Of a stretch of 64,000 nt of DNA, positions 9,783 through 19,751 are shown one piece after another. Source of the DNA: Deltaproteobacteria bacterium (lineage in GTDB: Bacteria; Desulfobacterota; Anaeroferrophillalia; Anaeroferrophillales; Tharpellaceae); contig JAFGVI010000066.1 of NCBI GenBank assembly GCA_016938065.1, positions 1-64,000 of the forward strand, given 5' to 3'. The notes beneath the pieces were generated by a model that was given only the letters and a program-made list of their open reading frames with translations, did no database searches and had not been told where the DNA came from. Within the stretch, counting starts at the first letter, position 1. Each line of letters starts with the position of its first letter. The translations under genes were made by a program, and so were the position numbers.

Positions 9783-10340
9783 CTATTTCCCGGTGATTGT
9801 AAAATCGTCACGCCGATTTTTGCTCCAGCAGCCTTCGTTTGCTTCGCTGCATGAAGGTTTCTCTTCGCCGTAACTCATCGTCGCCATTCTATCAGGTGAA
9901 ATTCCTAAATAAACTAGATAGGTCTTCGCGCTTGTCGCCCGATTTTCCCCCAGGGCCAGGTTGTATTCGTTGGAACCGCGTTCGTCACAGTTGCCGTCAA
10001 TCCGAATGTCTACGGATGGGTTGTTTTTCAGCCATTGGGCCAGTTCACTCAAGGTGTCACGAGCGTCGCTGCGTAATTCTGATTTGTCAAAATCAAAATA
10101 GATAGGATAGATTCTGTCGCCGATATCGACCACGCGATTGCCCACTTTGATCACGCTGCTGCTGACCATTGCCGGTTTGACGATTTCCGAGGTTGAAGAA
10201 ATTGCCGCCGGTGTAACCATAGCTTCGGGCTGGGAAATTTTTTCCTCTTCAATATCACCGGGTTTGCAGGTACAGCTGGTAAATGTAAACATCAAACTTG
10301 CTGCCAGGATTAATGCCAGAATAACTTTTGCCGCTTTCAT
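9783..10340 (-). CDS. pal: Peptidoglycan-associated lipoprotein Pal
   Basis: Lipobox-like FTSC and OmpA domain (IYFDFDKSELRSDARDTLSELAQWLKNNPSVDIRIDGNCDERGSNEYNLALGENRA). Confidence 0.93.
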   Translation of the reverse strand: MKAAKVILALILAASLMFTFTSCTCKPGDIEEEKISQPEAMVTPAAISSTSEIVKPAMVSSSVIKVGNRVVDIGDRIYPIYFDFDKSELRSDARDTLSELAQWLKNNPSVDIRIDGNCDERGSNEYNLALGENRATSAKTYLVYLGISPDRMATMSYGEEKPSCSEANEGCWSKNRRDDFTITGK

Positions 10341-10622
10341 TAGAGAGACTCCTTTTTGATTGCTGAGTTGGTTGTTTTTGATAAATTTGAAAACTGCAAC
10401 ACCTATGTTGTCTAGGATTGTAGGACTCCTTTATTTGCTCGATTTACAGGTTTTTTTGAAAGTGGTTGCTCAGTTTAAAATAATTTAATGTATTCTAATC
10501 TGGTTTCATATCTTCTTTAGCGCAAAAAATCAAGCTATTAACAGATATTTATGAACTTTCTCAGGATTAAAAAGAGGGTTTGTTATTCTGCCATATTCTC
10601 CAGCTCTCTTCAATAGGGATAG

Positions 10623-11990
10623 TCAACGATTACCGGACCAGTCCGGATTCTTCTTGTCGAGAGCGTCATAGGTCAGTTGTTTGAGATTGCGTCCTTTGTC
10701 ATCCATAACCATAAGTTGCTGAATGTCTTTAACTTTTTTTGTAAAAAGGATATGGCGCCCGTTTGGCGACCAGCAAGGGACTTCACAATCATTCTGCGCA
10801 TAGGTCAGTTGACGCAGGTTTGTGCCGTCAGGCTTTATTGTGCAGATCTGGAAAACTCCATCAATTTTTGAAGTGAAGACAAGTGTATCGTTGTGGGCTG
10901 ACCAGTCCGGGTTTGCGTTATAGTTTTCTCTGGTCGTAAGCCGGCGCCAGCGACCTCCCTGGGATGTGGTGATATAAATTTGCGGGGTACCGTTGCGGTC
11001 GGAGACGAAAGCTATTTCATGGTTATCCGGGGACCAGCAGGGCGAAGCCTGATTGGCGTTGCTGTCGGTCAGGCGCAGCAGCGGTGCGCCGGTTGCCGCC
11101 TTTATGATTGCGATCTCGCTATGGTTGTCATAGCGCTGCATGAGGGTCAGGTGAAGGTCGTCAGCCGACCAGGCGGCAGCGGCATTAAGGCCCGGCCGTT
11201 TGGTCAGACAGGTCTCTTTGCCTTTCACAAAGTCGATCAGGTAGAGATCGGGATTGTCGTTCCGGTACGAGGTGTAGACCAGTTTATTGGTGTCGTGCGA
11301 CCACGCCGGTGAAATGTTGATTGAGCGATTGCGGGTGATTTGAACGCGCTCATGCCCGTCATAGTCACAACTGTAGAGCTCCTGTGCCGTTTCGTTTTTC
11401 AGGCGGCCGCAGAAGGCTATTTTGGAGGTGAACTCTCCCGGCATGCCGGTGACGCTTTCGACCACCTGATTGGCAAATGTATGGAACAGCAGGCGGATGT
11501 TTTTACCCCGTCCCCGATAGCGTTTGCCGACGATCATCTTGCCGGCCAGCGTGTCGTAGAGACGGCATTCAATCACAAGTTTGTCACCGCTCAGGGAGTA
11601 GCCCGCCTTGATCAGCAATTCGGCCCCGATCAAAGACCAGTTTTTAAAGTCGAAATTTTCCTTGCCGAGAGCGCAGGCTTCGGGTTTTTCAAGATAGCTT
11701 GTCTGGTCGTCGAGGAGTTCAAAGAAGGTGGAAAATTCAAGGTCATCAAGCAGAATCTTGCGTCCGATAAGGGCACACTCTTCGTCAGTCGGGCATCCGC
11801 ACAGGGGTTGTAAGGGGGCGATGGCCATGGGGATGCGCCGAATATTGGGGGAGTCGAGCTCCAGGTAGATGCGGGCTTCACTCCGGCGGGCAGATCCGTT
11901 GATGCCGCATAAAAGGCAAAGTAGCAGGATTAAGGTTGCAGCGGTTAATTTGCCGGCTGATTTTTTATTTTTTTTCATGGTTGGGGTCAT
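10623..11990 (-). CDS. tolB: Tol-Pal system beta-propeller protein TolB
   Basis: 455 aa with WD40-like repeats (SPAWSHDTNKLVYTSYRNDNPDLYLIDF ... SPCWSPDNHEIAFVSDRNG); next to pal. Confidence 0.93.
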   Translation of the reverse strand: MTPTMKKNKKSAGKLTAATLILLLCLLCGINGSARRSEARIYLELDSPNIRRIPMAIAPLQPLCGCPTDEECALIGRKILLDDLEFSTFFELLDDQTSYLEKPEACALGKENFDFKNWSLIGAELLIKAGYSLSGDKLVIECRLYDTLAGKMIVGKRYRGRGKNIRLLFHTFANQVVESVTGMPGEFTSKIAFCGRLKNETAQELYSCDYDGHERVQITRNRSINISPAWSHDTNKLVYTSYRNDNPDLYLIDFVKGKETCLTKRPGLNAAAAWSADDLHLTLMQRYDNHSEIAIIKAATGAPLLRLTDSNANQASPCWSPDNHEIAFVSDRNGTPQIYITTSQGGRWRRLTTRENYNANPDWSAHNDTLVFTSKIDGVFQICTIKPDGTNLRQLTYAQNDCEVPCWSPNGRHILFTKKVKDIQQLMVMDDKGRNLKQLTYDALDKKNPDWSGNR

Positions 11991-12043
11991 GGTCTGAGGC
12001 CTTCTCTTTTTCTTATTACTGTTTCTGTTTCGCAGCCTGATGT

Positions 12044-12826
12044 TTACTTTTTTAAATCATTGGGGTCAAAGGTTATGACAAACTCTTCCCGGGAAAGATC
12101 AAGTTCCGTCGGAAAGGGTGGAAAAGGGCAGGCGTTGATGACGGCCTGACGCATGGCATTATCAAAAATCGGGTTACCCGAAAGTTTCTCTTCTTGTTGT
12201 TTGAGGAGTTTGCCGGATGCGTCAATGGTCAGGCTGACAATCGAGACCAGGCCGCTGTTGAGCAGATGTTCCGGCAGGTGCCAGTTGCGCATCAGCCATG
12301 CTTTAAGCTGCATCTGATAGGTCTGGGTCAGGCTTGCCTGCCGGGCTTGAGCCGCGGGAGATAACTCCTGGTGGAGGCGCTGGCGAATTTCATTAAGTTT
12401 TTCGGCTTCCCGCTGCTGTTCCAGCCTTGCTTTGATTTCGTCAAGTTTTTCTTGAATGGGCGGCGCTTTTTTTACCGGAACACTCGGCCGCCGAGCCAGG
12501 GGAGACTCCTTGGGTGTAATTTTCGGCTTTTGCAAGGCCGCTGGTTTCTTCCGTATCTTGGTTTTTATTTTCTCTTTAAATTCCGGTTTGTCAGGAATTT
12601 TATCCGGTTTTGCCGGCGGCTGCGGTGACGTCTGCGGAGCGACCAGATGGACTTCCATAAGGGCGCCTGGAGTAATCTTTGGTCGACTGATAAACATTGA
12701 GGGGGGGAGCAGAATAATCATGTGCAGGGCCAGCGACAGACATAAGGCCAGAGGCCAGGCTCTCTCACTGTTGATAAGGCGGAGGGCGGGAAAGTCTGGT
12801 AGCGGAAATCCTGGTTTGCTAATCAT
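12044..12826 (-). CDS. tolA: TolA / TonB C-terminal family energy transducer
   Basis: N-terminal TM, P/K-rich linker, C-terminal TonB-like domain (WHLPEHLLNSGLVSIVSLTIDASGKLLKQQEEKLSGNPIFDNAMRQAVINACPFPPFP); upstream of tolB. Confidence 0.82.
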   Translation of the reverse strand: MISKPGFPLPDFPALRLINSERAWPLALCLSLALHMIILLPPSMFISRPKITPGALMEVHLVAPQTSPQPPAKPDKIPDKPEFKEKIKTKIRKKPAALQKPKITPKESPLARRPSVPVKKAPPIQEKLDEIKARLEQQREAEKLNEIRQRLHQELSPAAQARQASLTQTYQMQLKAWLMRNWHLPEHLLNSGLVSIVSLTIDASGKLLKQQEEKLSGNPIFDNAMRQAVINACPFPPFPTELDLSREEFVITFDPNDLKK

Positions 12827-12843
12827 GGCAAAGAGCGGAAATT

Positions 12844-14085
12844 TCAGTCCGCAAAAACGGTAGCCACGGCGTAAGCTGCAATTCCTTCCCTGCGGCCGGT
12901 AAAGCCGAGGCCTTCGCTGGTTGTTGCTTTGATATTAAGCTGGCAGGGTGAGCCGATGACCTGCTGCAGCTTTACAAGCATGGCAGGAATATGGGGGGTA
13001 AGCTTCGGTTGCTCGGCCACAACCGTAATGTCGGCAGCTTCCAGATTAAAGCCTCTCTCTCTGACAATTTTCAGTGTCTGTTCAAGAAAATAGAGACTGC
13101 TCAGGTTTTTAAAAGCGGGATCGTGATCAGGAAAGTGCCGGCCGATATCTCCAGCCCCGACCGCTCCGAGCAGAGCATCGACAAAAGCGTGAATCAGGAC
13201 ATCGGCATCGGAATGTCCGGCAAGGCCGGTATGTCCTGTAATTTCAACGCCTCCCAGAATCAGTTTCCGGTCTGCGGCAAAGGCATGAACATCATAGCCG
13301 AAACCGGTCGCCTGTCGTGGTTTGAATACTTTTTGCGATTGCATTCGGTTGCGCAGCAGTGATTCAGCCTGTTGCAATTCATGCGGGAAGGTTACTTTGA
13401 GATTAGTGGGCTCACCTGTGACATTGTAAATGATAACTTCTTTGCGAATGTCCTTAGGTAGATTTTCAATCAGAGAACTTTCATCGGTTATTCCGATCTT
13501 CGGATGCTGCTGCCAGTAGTCGAGAGCCTGGCGCAGCAGACCGTAGGGTATTCCCTGGGGGGTCTGGGCGAGGCCGAGCTCTTCTCGGGGAATGGTCTCG
13601 CTGATAATGGCGCCGACAATTTTTTTTACCGTAGCGGTCGGGGTAGTGGTGGGAATGGCAATCTGCCGGGCACCGACCTGTTCGGCAACGTTGACAATCA
13701 GCTCGCTGGTGAGCAGGGGGCGAACCCCATCATGAACCAGCACCGGATCTGCTGCAGCAATTTCCGGAAAAGCGGTCGCCAGTGCGGCGACCCCGTTACA
13801 TACCGACGCTGTGCGACTTTCGCCGCCGGCTACAACCTTGACGACTTTGTCGAAACCTGCGGATGTCCGCTGCATCTCGAGCCGGGCTTGTGGGTCGTCT
13901 TTGGGGCCGACAAGGATAATGCCGGCAATGGCCGGGCACTCCTGAAAGGTCTGTACGCTCCAGAGAAAGAGCGGTTGGCCGCCAAGTTCGAGAAATTGTT
14001 TGGCTTTAGGTCCCGGGCAGCGGCTGCCGCTGCCCGCCGCGACAATAATTGCGTAGGCAAAACCCGGGCCATTTTTACGCTCCAT
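12844..14085 (-). CDS. ispDF: Bifunctional IspD/IspF (MEP pathway)
   Basis: IspD half (AIIVAAGSGSRCPGPKAKQFLELGGQPL, VHDGVRPL) fused to IspF half (GYDVHAFAADRKLILGGVEITGHTGLAGHSDADVLIHAFVDALLGAVGAGDIGRHFPD). ORF track start 14100; MERKNGPG at 14085 more likely. Confidence 0.95.
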   Translation of the reverse strand: MERKNGPGFAYAIIVAAGSGSRCPGPKAKQFLELGGQPLFLWSVQTFQECPAIAGIILVGPKDDPQARLEMQRTSAGFDKVVKVVAGGESRTASVCNGVAALATAFPEIAAADPVLVHDGVRPLLTSELIVNVAEQVGARQIAIPTTTPTATVKKIVGAIISETIPREELGLAQTPQGIPYGLLRQALDYWQQHPKIGITDESSLIENLPKDIRKEVIIYNVTGEPTNLKVTFPHELQQAESLLRNRMQSQKVFKPRQATGFGYDVHAFAADRKLILGGVEITGHTGLAGHSDADVLIHAFVDALLGAVGAGDIGRHFPDHDPAFKNLSSLYFLEQTLKIVRERGFNLEAADITVVAEQPKLTPHIPAMLVKLQQVIGSPCQLNIKATTSEGLGFTGRREGIAAYAVATVFAD

Positions 14086-15064
14086 TTTGACGTCTCGCAA
14101 AAATCATGCGGCCGGCGGTCGTCTGCAGGACGCTGGTTACGGTTACCTTGGCGGCTTCACCCAGCAGACTGAGGCCCTGATCGATCACCACCATGGTACC
14201 GTCATCAAGATAGGCGACCCCTTGCATTGCTTCCTTGCCCTCTTTGGAGACCATGACATCAAGCGTCTCTCCCGGCAGAACCAGCGGCTTCATGGCTTCG
14301 GCCAGCTGATTAAGATTTAAAACCCCGACCCCTTGAATGTCCGCGACTTTATTGAGATTGAAGTCGTTGGTCAAAATCTGAGCATCTCGCTTTTTAGCCA
14401 GAGCGACAAGCTTGGCATCGACCTCTTTGATCCGGGGAAAGTCTTCGTCGGTGATGATGATCTGCACCTTGGCCTGATTCTGAATGCGCTTGAGGATGTC
14501 AAGCCCGCGCCGTCCTCGGACCCTTTTCAGGGAGTCGGCGGAGTCGGAGATGAGTTGCAGTTCGTGCAGCACAAATTGCGGAATAATCAGGGTGCCTTCA
14601 ATGAAACCGGTCTCACAGACGTCGGCAATCCGCCCGTCTATAATGACCGAGGTGTCGACGATCTTTTCCTGCTCAGCCCGTTTCTTGGTGATCAGCGCCC
14701 GGATAAGATCGAACTCATCCCCTTTTTTCAGGCCGACTTCCAGGGCGACATAGGCCAGAAGGGAGTAAACCAGCAGATAGAGTGTGAAGTTGGTCCTGGG
14801 ATTGTCAAAGAGGTCGACAAAGGGGGCCCCGCGCAGCAAAAGGTTAGCTATGAAAAGGCCGACAACCATACCTGTGAAGCCACCCAGCAGGGTGCGCAGG
14901 GGGATTTTTTTGAGGCGGCTTATCAGGTAAAACAGGTAGATGACAAGGGCCCCGGAGATGAAAAAGGCAACGCAGGCGTAATCAACGCGATTAAACTGGG
15001 CTTTGGCAATCTGGAAGGAGAGCAGGGCCGCTGCCAGGGTAAAGAATGCACGTATGAGGAGCAA
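14075..15064 (-). CDS. PIN/TRAM domain membrane protein (YacL-like)
   Basis: N-terminal TMs, PIN domain (VDTSVIIDGRIADVCETGFIEGTLIIPQFVLHELQLISDSADSLKRVRGRRGLDIL) and TRAM tail; downstream of carD. Confidence 0.9.
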   Translation of the reverse strand: MLLIRAFFTLAAALLSFQIAKAQFNRVDYACVAFFISGALVIYLFYLISRLKKIPLRTLLGGFTGMVVGLFIANLLLRGAPFVDLFDNPRTNFTLYLLVYSLLAYVALEVGLKKGDEFDLIRALITKKRAEQEKIVDTSVIIDGRIADVCETGFIEGTLIIPQFVLHELQLISDSADSLKRVRGRRGLDILKRIQNQAKVQIIITDEDFPRIKEVDAKLVALAKKRDAQILTNDFNLNKVADIQGVGVLNLNQLAEAMKPLVLPGETLDVMVSKEGKEAMQGVAYLDDGTMVVIDQGLSLLGEAAKVTVTSVLQTTAGRMIFARRQNGA

Positions 15065-15098
15065 TGATTATTCCGTTACAAAGATGTGAGGGTTTTAG

Positions 15099-15617
15099 TC
15101 AGGAGTCGCTCTGCTGATCAGTAAAAAGTTCCTGGATCTCTTTTTCAACATCGCTCTCCTGCAGGGCCCGGGCCAGAGCCAGTTCGGAGACAATCAGATG
15201 CTTGGCGGTTTCCATCATTTTCCGTTCGCCAAAGGAGAGCTCTTTGTTGACGCTGATCAGGTTGAGGTCACGGAAGACCTCGGCAACTTCGAAGAGTGAG
15301 CCGCGTTTGATTTTGTCGTGAAACTGTTTGTAGCGTTTATTCCAGGTCTGGTGTGAAAGCTTGACACGGCGGCGCTTCAGCGTCGTATAGACCTTCTTGA
15401 TCTCATCCTGGTTGACAAGCTGGCGTAAGCCGACGTTGGCCGTGTTGTTCTTGGGGATCATGATTGTGATATTGCTATCAAGGATCACCATAATATAGAA
15501 ATTCTGAATTTCGTCGCAGACTTCACGTTGTTCTATGGCCTTGATCTCGCCAACGCCATGTCCGGGATATACCGCAAGATCCCCAATATTAAAGACGTTG
15601 TTTATCCGTTTTTCCAT
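15099..15617 (-). CDS. carD: CarD family transcriptional regulator
   Basis: 172 aa; FNIGDLAVYPGHGVGEIKAIEQREV CarD/CdnL N-terminus and helical C-terminus. Confidence 0.92.
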   Translation of the reverse strand: MEKRINNVFNIGDLAVYPGHGVGEIKAIEQREVCDEIQNFYIMVILDSNITIMIPKNNTANVGLRQLVNQDEIKKVYTTLKRRRVKLSHQTWNKRYKQFHDKIKRGSLFEVAEVFRDLNLISVNKELSFGERKMMETAKHLIVSELALARALQESDVEKEIQELFTDQQSDS

Positions 15618-15979
15618 GGTGAGTCAAATTCCATTGGTCTGTCGTTCTTGGGCTTAAAAAAGAAGGTGTCGCGGTTTTGTCCTGATAAGAGTACTTGTTT
15701 GCGGACCGTAAAGGCTCCTTGGCTTGCGGGGCTCGCTCCCGCATTAGAGATTATTTTTCTTGGCAAAGACGATGCCGGCATGATATGGCCGGGCAGTTGA
15801 AAATCAGTATCACTTGAAATTTGAGTGGTATTTCTGAAAAAAATGCATTTTGTCAGGCAGGCTCTGTTCTCAAATTGCTGGACGATGCAATATAACACAT
15901 CACTTGCTTTTATTCAACTATCTAATTTTTAGGGCCTTGCGGATTGTTTTCTGTCTGAAACACCGGAAAACGTTCTGTT

Positions 15980-16831
15980 GTGTACACCCAAGGTGGGGCA
16001 CTGCCCGCGTCAGCTGTTTCTGTAAATTTTACATGTCGGTGTTTTCTGTTGGGTCTTGAGTTTTTGTCGGTTCTTATTGCGCTGGTTACGGGGTTGATTT
16101 TCGGCAGTTTTTTTAATGTCTGCATCTATCGTATACCTCGGCAGATGTCGGTCGTCTCGCCCCCGTCCCATTGTCCCGTCTGCGGACACAGGCTTCCATT
16201 CTGGCTCAATATCCCCTTGCTGACCTATCTTTTTTTGCGGGGCCGCTGTTATTTTTGCCGTCAGCCTGTCGCTTTGCGATATCCTCTGGTGGAGGCCTTG
16301 ACCGGCCTGCTTTTCGGGGCCGCTGTCTGCCGTTTTGGTCTTTCTCCCGCTTTAATCGGCGCGTTACTTTTGATTTCTCTGTTGATTCCGATCACGTTCA
16401 TTGACCTTGAACATCAGATTATTCCAGATCGTTTCAGTCTTACCGGGATTGTTTTAGGTCTGGCCGGGGCCTGGTGGTGGGGGCCGATGCCGTGGTGGGA
16501 GTCGGGGCTCGGCGCGTTTCTGGGTTGGTTTTCGCTGTGGCTGGTGGCCTCGGTTTATTACTATGCGACCGGTCGGGAAGGTATGGGCGGGGGCGATCTT
16601 AAGCTGCTGGCCATGCTCGGCGCGTTTCTGGGTTACAAGGCGCTGCTGCCGATAATACTTCTCAGTTCGTTAAGTGGCGCCGTGATCGGTCTGGGGCTGA
16701 TATTCTGGCAGGGCAAGGATGGCAGATTCGCCATTGCCTTCGGGCCTTTTCTGGCTGCCGGCGGCCTGCTTTATCTGTTTTACGGGCCGCAGCTGATTGC
16801 CCTCTACTGGCGCTTGCTGCTGCCGTCATAG
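15980..16831 (+). CDS. pilD: Prepilin peptidase (type IV leader peptidase); start uncertain
   Basis: GSFFNVCIYRIPRQMS, paired CxxC motifs (CPVCG ... CYFC), FIDLEHQIIPD and GREGMGGGDLKLLAMLGAFLG aspartyl protease motifs. First ~25 aa look non-native; the true start may lie near 16055-16064. Confidence 0.92.
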   Translation: MYTQGGALPASAVSVNFTCRCFLLGLEFLSVLIALVTGLIFGSFFNVCIYRIPRQMSVVSPPSHCPVCGHRLPFWLNIPLLTYLFLRGRCYFCRQPVALRYPLVEALTGLLFGAAVCRFGLSPALIGALLLISLLIPITFIDLEHQIIPDRFSLTGIVLGLAGAWWWGPMPWWESGLGAFLGWFSLWLVASVYYYATGREGMGGGDLKLLAMLGAFLGYKALLPIILLSSLSGAVIGLGLIFWQGKDGRFAIAFGPFLAAGGLLYLFYGPQLIALYWRLLLPS

Positions 16832-17412
16832 CCGGTTGCGACCAGATAGATTTCAGCCGAAGTCCTGCGGCTGGATTTAGGTTTGGCCAGGGTGACCTGG
16901 CTGAAACAGCTTTTGAGCTGGAGTTGAAATGATTTAAGCTCATCGCCCTGAAAAACCTTGCAGATAAAGAAACCGCCAGGGGCCAGACGCTCTTTGACGA
17001 GGAGGAGAGCTTTTTCCAGGATGGCAATCGAGTTGGCCTGATCGGTCGCTTTGATGCCGGTCAGGTTCGGTGCCAGATCGGAGACCGCGCCGTCAAGAGG
17101 AGGAGGCAGCAGGGCATCTATGCGGTCGCCGGTGGTCGGGTCGAGAATGTCGGCAATCAGGGTTTTGCAGGGGGGCGAGGGGAGTTGGGCGATGGCCAGC
17201 AGATCAAGGCCGAGAACGATGCCGGAAACGCCCACCCGTTGAGCGATATATTCCATCCAGCCACCGGGAGCGGCTCCTAACTCAAGGATTTTCTGACCTT
17301 TTTTGAAGACCTTGAAACGCTGGTCAAGTTCTTCTATTTTATAGGCGGCCCGCGATCGTTTACCTTCGCGTTTGGCCTGTTGATAGTAGCTGTCTTTACG
17401 ATTGAATGCCAT
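16804..17412 (-). CDS. rlmE: 23S rRNA (uridine-2'-O)-methyltransferase RlmE/FtsJ family
   Basis: 202 aa; AYKIEELDQRFKVFKKGQKILELGAAPGGWMEYIAQRVG, SDLAPNLTGIKATDQANS, GGFFICKVFQGDE. Confidence 0.9.
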   Translation of the reverse strand: MAFNRKDSYYQQAKREGKRSRAAYKIEELDQRFKVFKKGQKILELGAAPGGWMEYIAQRVGVSGIVLGLDLLAIAQLPSPPCKTLIADILDPTTGDRIDALLPPPLDGAVSDLAPNLTGIKATDQANSIAILEKALLLVKERLAPGGFFICKVFQGDELKSFQLQLKSCFSQVTLAKPKSSRRTSAEIYLVATGYDGSSKRQ

Positions 17413-17541
17413 GCTTTATCCGGTCGTCTGCTTTGGTTGTCAGAAAAATTTAAACAGAGCTGGCTCTTGCGGGTTCAGGTAAGGTAATTATAGTTGAGGC
17501 CAGCTGTAACTTATATCTTGATTTATTAAAAGGAAAATCTT

Positions 17542-18555
17542 TTGCTGAGAAAACAAACGGATCAGATTTTGGAGCAGTTAACGCTTCGTCTGCCGGAACT
17601 TCTTAATGAAGCCACGGGGATCGGGGAAGAGCTGGCTTTGCGGCTGGGGGGAGTGGACGGGTCTGCAATTTTTCCCCTTCTCTCTTTGACCAATCGGGTC
17701 AGACGGCAGCATTGCGGTAAAAAAATAGCGCTCTGTGCGATTACCAACGCCAAATCGGGGCGCTGTCCGGAAGATTGTGCCTTCTGCGCTCAGTCGATAT
17801 CCTACGATACCGGGGTCGAGACTTTCCCGCTGATTGGCGTTGCGGAACTTATGGAGCGGGCGCGGGCTGCCGCCGCCTGCGGCGTACACAATTTTTCGAT
17901 AGTGACCAGTGGCACGGCGCTGGATTGTCCTGAAGAACAGGCCGAAATCAGAAAGATGGTGCAGGAGATCGGCAGCCTGGAGATCGGGCCATGCGCTTCG
18001 CTGGGTTTTCTTGATCAGTCTGCGGCGCTGGCATATCGGAAAGCCGGCCTGCGTCATTACCATCACAATCTTGAAACCGCGCGAAGTTTTTTTCCGCAAA
18101 TCTGTACTTCCCATGCGTATGAGAGAGCGGTGGCCACCGTTAAAACCGCTAAAGATGCCGGTCTTTACGTCTGCAGCGGCGGGATAATGGGGCTCGGTGA
18201 AAGCTGGGCTCAGCGGGTAGAACTGGCCCTGACCCTGCGGGAACTTCAGGTTGATTCCATCCCGCTTAACTTTCTGCAGCCGGTACCGGGTACCCCTCTG
18301 GCCGACGCCGCCGGTTTGAACCCGTTGCAGGCGTTACTGACGATTGCCATGTTTCGTCTGGTTTGTCCGGCTTGTGACATTCGCATCTGCGGCGGGCGGC
18401 AGCGTACTTTCGGGGATTTTCAGGGCTTGCTTTTTGCGGCCGGCGCCAACGGCCTGATGGTCGGCAATTATCTGACTACCAGTGGGCGTCAGTGGCAGGA
18501 TGACCGGCGGCTGCTTGCCGACTGGGCTTTTTTTGATAAGGATGCAGGCGCATGA
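17542..18555 (+). CDS. bioB: Biotin synthase (TTG start)
   Basis: GRCPEDCAFCAQS radical SAM cluster motif; CSGGIMGLGESWAQRVELALTLRELQVDSIPLNFLQPVPGTPL. Confidence 0.95.
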   Translation: MLRKQTDQILEQLTLRLPELLNEATGIGEELALRLGGVDGSAIFPLLSLTNRVRRQHCGKKIALCAITNAKSGRCPEDCAFCAQSISYDTGVETFPLIGVAELMERARAAAACGVHNFSIVTSGTALDCPEEQAEIRKMVQEIGSLEIGPCASLGFLDQSAALAYRKAGLRHYHHNLETARSFFPQICTSHAYERAVATVKTAKDAGLYVCSGGIMGLGESWAQRVELALTLRELQVDSIPLNFLQPVPGTPLADAAGLNPLQALLTIAMFRLVCPACDIRICGGRQRTFGDFQGLLFAAGANGLMVGNYLTTSGRQWQDDRRLLADWAFFDKDAGA

Positions 18556-19751
18556 GCGGCAGTGACGTGCATAAATCACTGCCGGCTGCGCTGGCGGCCG
18601 AACTGGTCGCTTTGGCAGATGTCGGTCAGCTGCGTTTTTTACGTACTGTTTCCGGTGCGCAACAGGCGCATACGACCCTTGATGGACGTCCGGTTCTGTT
18701 GCTTTGTTCCAATAATTATCTTGGTTTAGCCAATCATCCCCGGCTTCTGGCCGGAGCCCGGGCGGCAGTCGATCAATATGGTTGCTCGGCCGGGGCTTCT
18801 CGTCTGATCTCCGGCACCATGCGTCTGCATGAGGAGTTGGAGGAGGCTCTGGCCGCCTTCAAGAAAACGCCGAAAGCGCTGGTTTTTAACAGCGGTTATG
18901 TCGCCAATCTGGCCCTTCTGACGACGCTGGTCGGGGATGGTGATGTGATCTACAGTGATGCTCTTAACCATGCCAGCATTGTTGATGGCTGTCGTCTGAG
19001 CCGGGCCCGCCTGCAGATCTATCGTCATGCCGAGGTTGACCATCTGGCGCAATTGCTTGAAAATACAGCGGCATCCTTCCGGCGGCGGCTGATTGTGACC
19101 GACAGTGTCTTTAGTATGGATGGTGATCTTGCCCCTTTGCCGGAGATAGCAGCTCTGGCCCGTCGTTATGATGCGGCTCTGATGGTTGACGATGCTCATG
19201 CAACCGGCGTTCTCGGACTTTGTGGTCGGGGGTCGGGAGAATATTTCTGTCTTGATTATAAAGATATTGATCTGCAGATGGGAACCTTGGGGAAGGCCCT
19301 CGGCAGCTGCGGTGCCTATGTTGCAGGCGATGCGCGTTTTATCAACTATTTAATCAATAAAGCGCGCAGCTTCATCTATACGACGGCTCTGCCGCCGGCG
19401 GCTCTGGGGGCCTCACTGGCGGCGGTGCAGCTACTGGTCGAAAAACCGGAAATGGTGTTGCGCCTGAGAGCTTTAGCTGACTATTTTCGGCAGGGCCTCA
19501 GGCATCTTGAGATAGCGGTAAATGATGATCCGACCCCGATTGTTCCGGTGCGGGTCGGTGATCCGCAGAGAACCATGGCCCTGAGCGCCTGGTTTCTCGA
19601 ACGCGGGGTTTTCATTCAGGGGATTCGTCCGCCGACGGTGCCCTCGGGGCAATCCCTGCTCCGGGTAACCCTCAGTGCCGACCTGACTTTTTCCGATCTG
19701 GATCAGGTGCTTGCACTCTTTGCCGAGCGACGTCGTGAATTTAAGTCCTGA
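18552..19751 (+). CDS. bioF: 8-amino-7-oxononanoate synthase
   Basis: LLCSNNYLGLANHPRL, DDAHATGVLGLCGRG, GTLGKALGSCGAYVAG PLP site; ATGA overlap with bioB. Confidence 0.92.
   Translation: MSGSDVHKSLPAALAAELVALADVGQLRFLRTVSGAQQAHTTLDGRPVLLLCSNNYLGLANHPRLLAGARAAVDQYGCSAGASRLISGTMRLHEELEEALAAFKKTPKALVFNSGYVANLALLTTLVGDGDVIYSDALNHASIVDGCRLSRARLQIYRHAEVDHLAQLLENTAASFRRRLIVTDSVFSMDGDLAPLPEIAALARRYDAALMVDDAHATGVLGLCGRGSGEYFCLDYKDIDLQMGTLGKALGSCGAYVAGDARFINYLINKARSFIYTTALPPAALGASLAAVQLLVEKPEMVLRLRALADYFRQGLRHLEIAVNDDPTPIVPVRVGDPQRTMALSAWFLERGVFIQGIRPPTVPSGQSLLRVTLSADLTFSDLDQVLALFAERRREFKS

Noticed and set aside
13504-14172. 222-aa plus-strand ORF
   Set aside because: Antisense to ispDF; no domain motifs.
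14333-15067. 244-aa plus-strand ORF
   Set aside because: Antisense to the PIN/TRAM gene, which has clear motifs; shadow ORF.
15602-15898. 98-aa minus-strand ORF upstream of carD
   Set aside because: Lies in the carD/pilD divergent intergenic region and has no family features; more likely promoter DNA.
17413-17541. BirA operator or riboswitch upstream of bioB
   Set aside because: A short AGCTGGC/GCCAGCT inverted repeat is present but does not match the known BirA box layout, and no riboswitch core was recognised.
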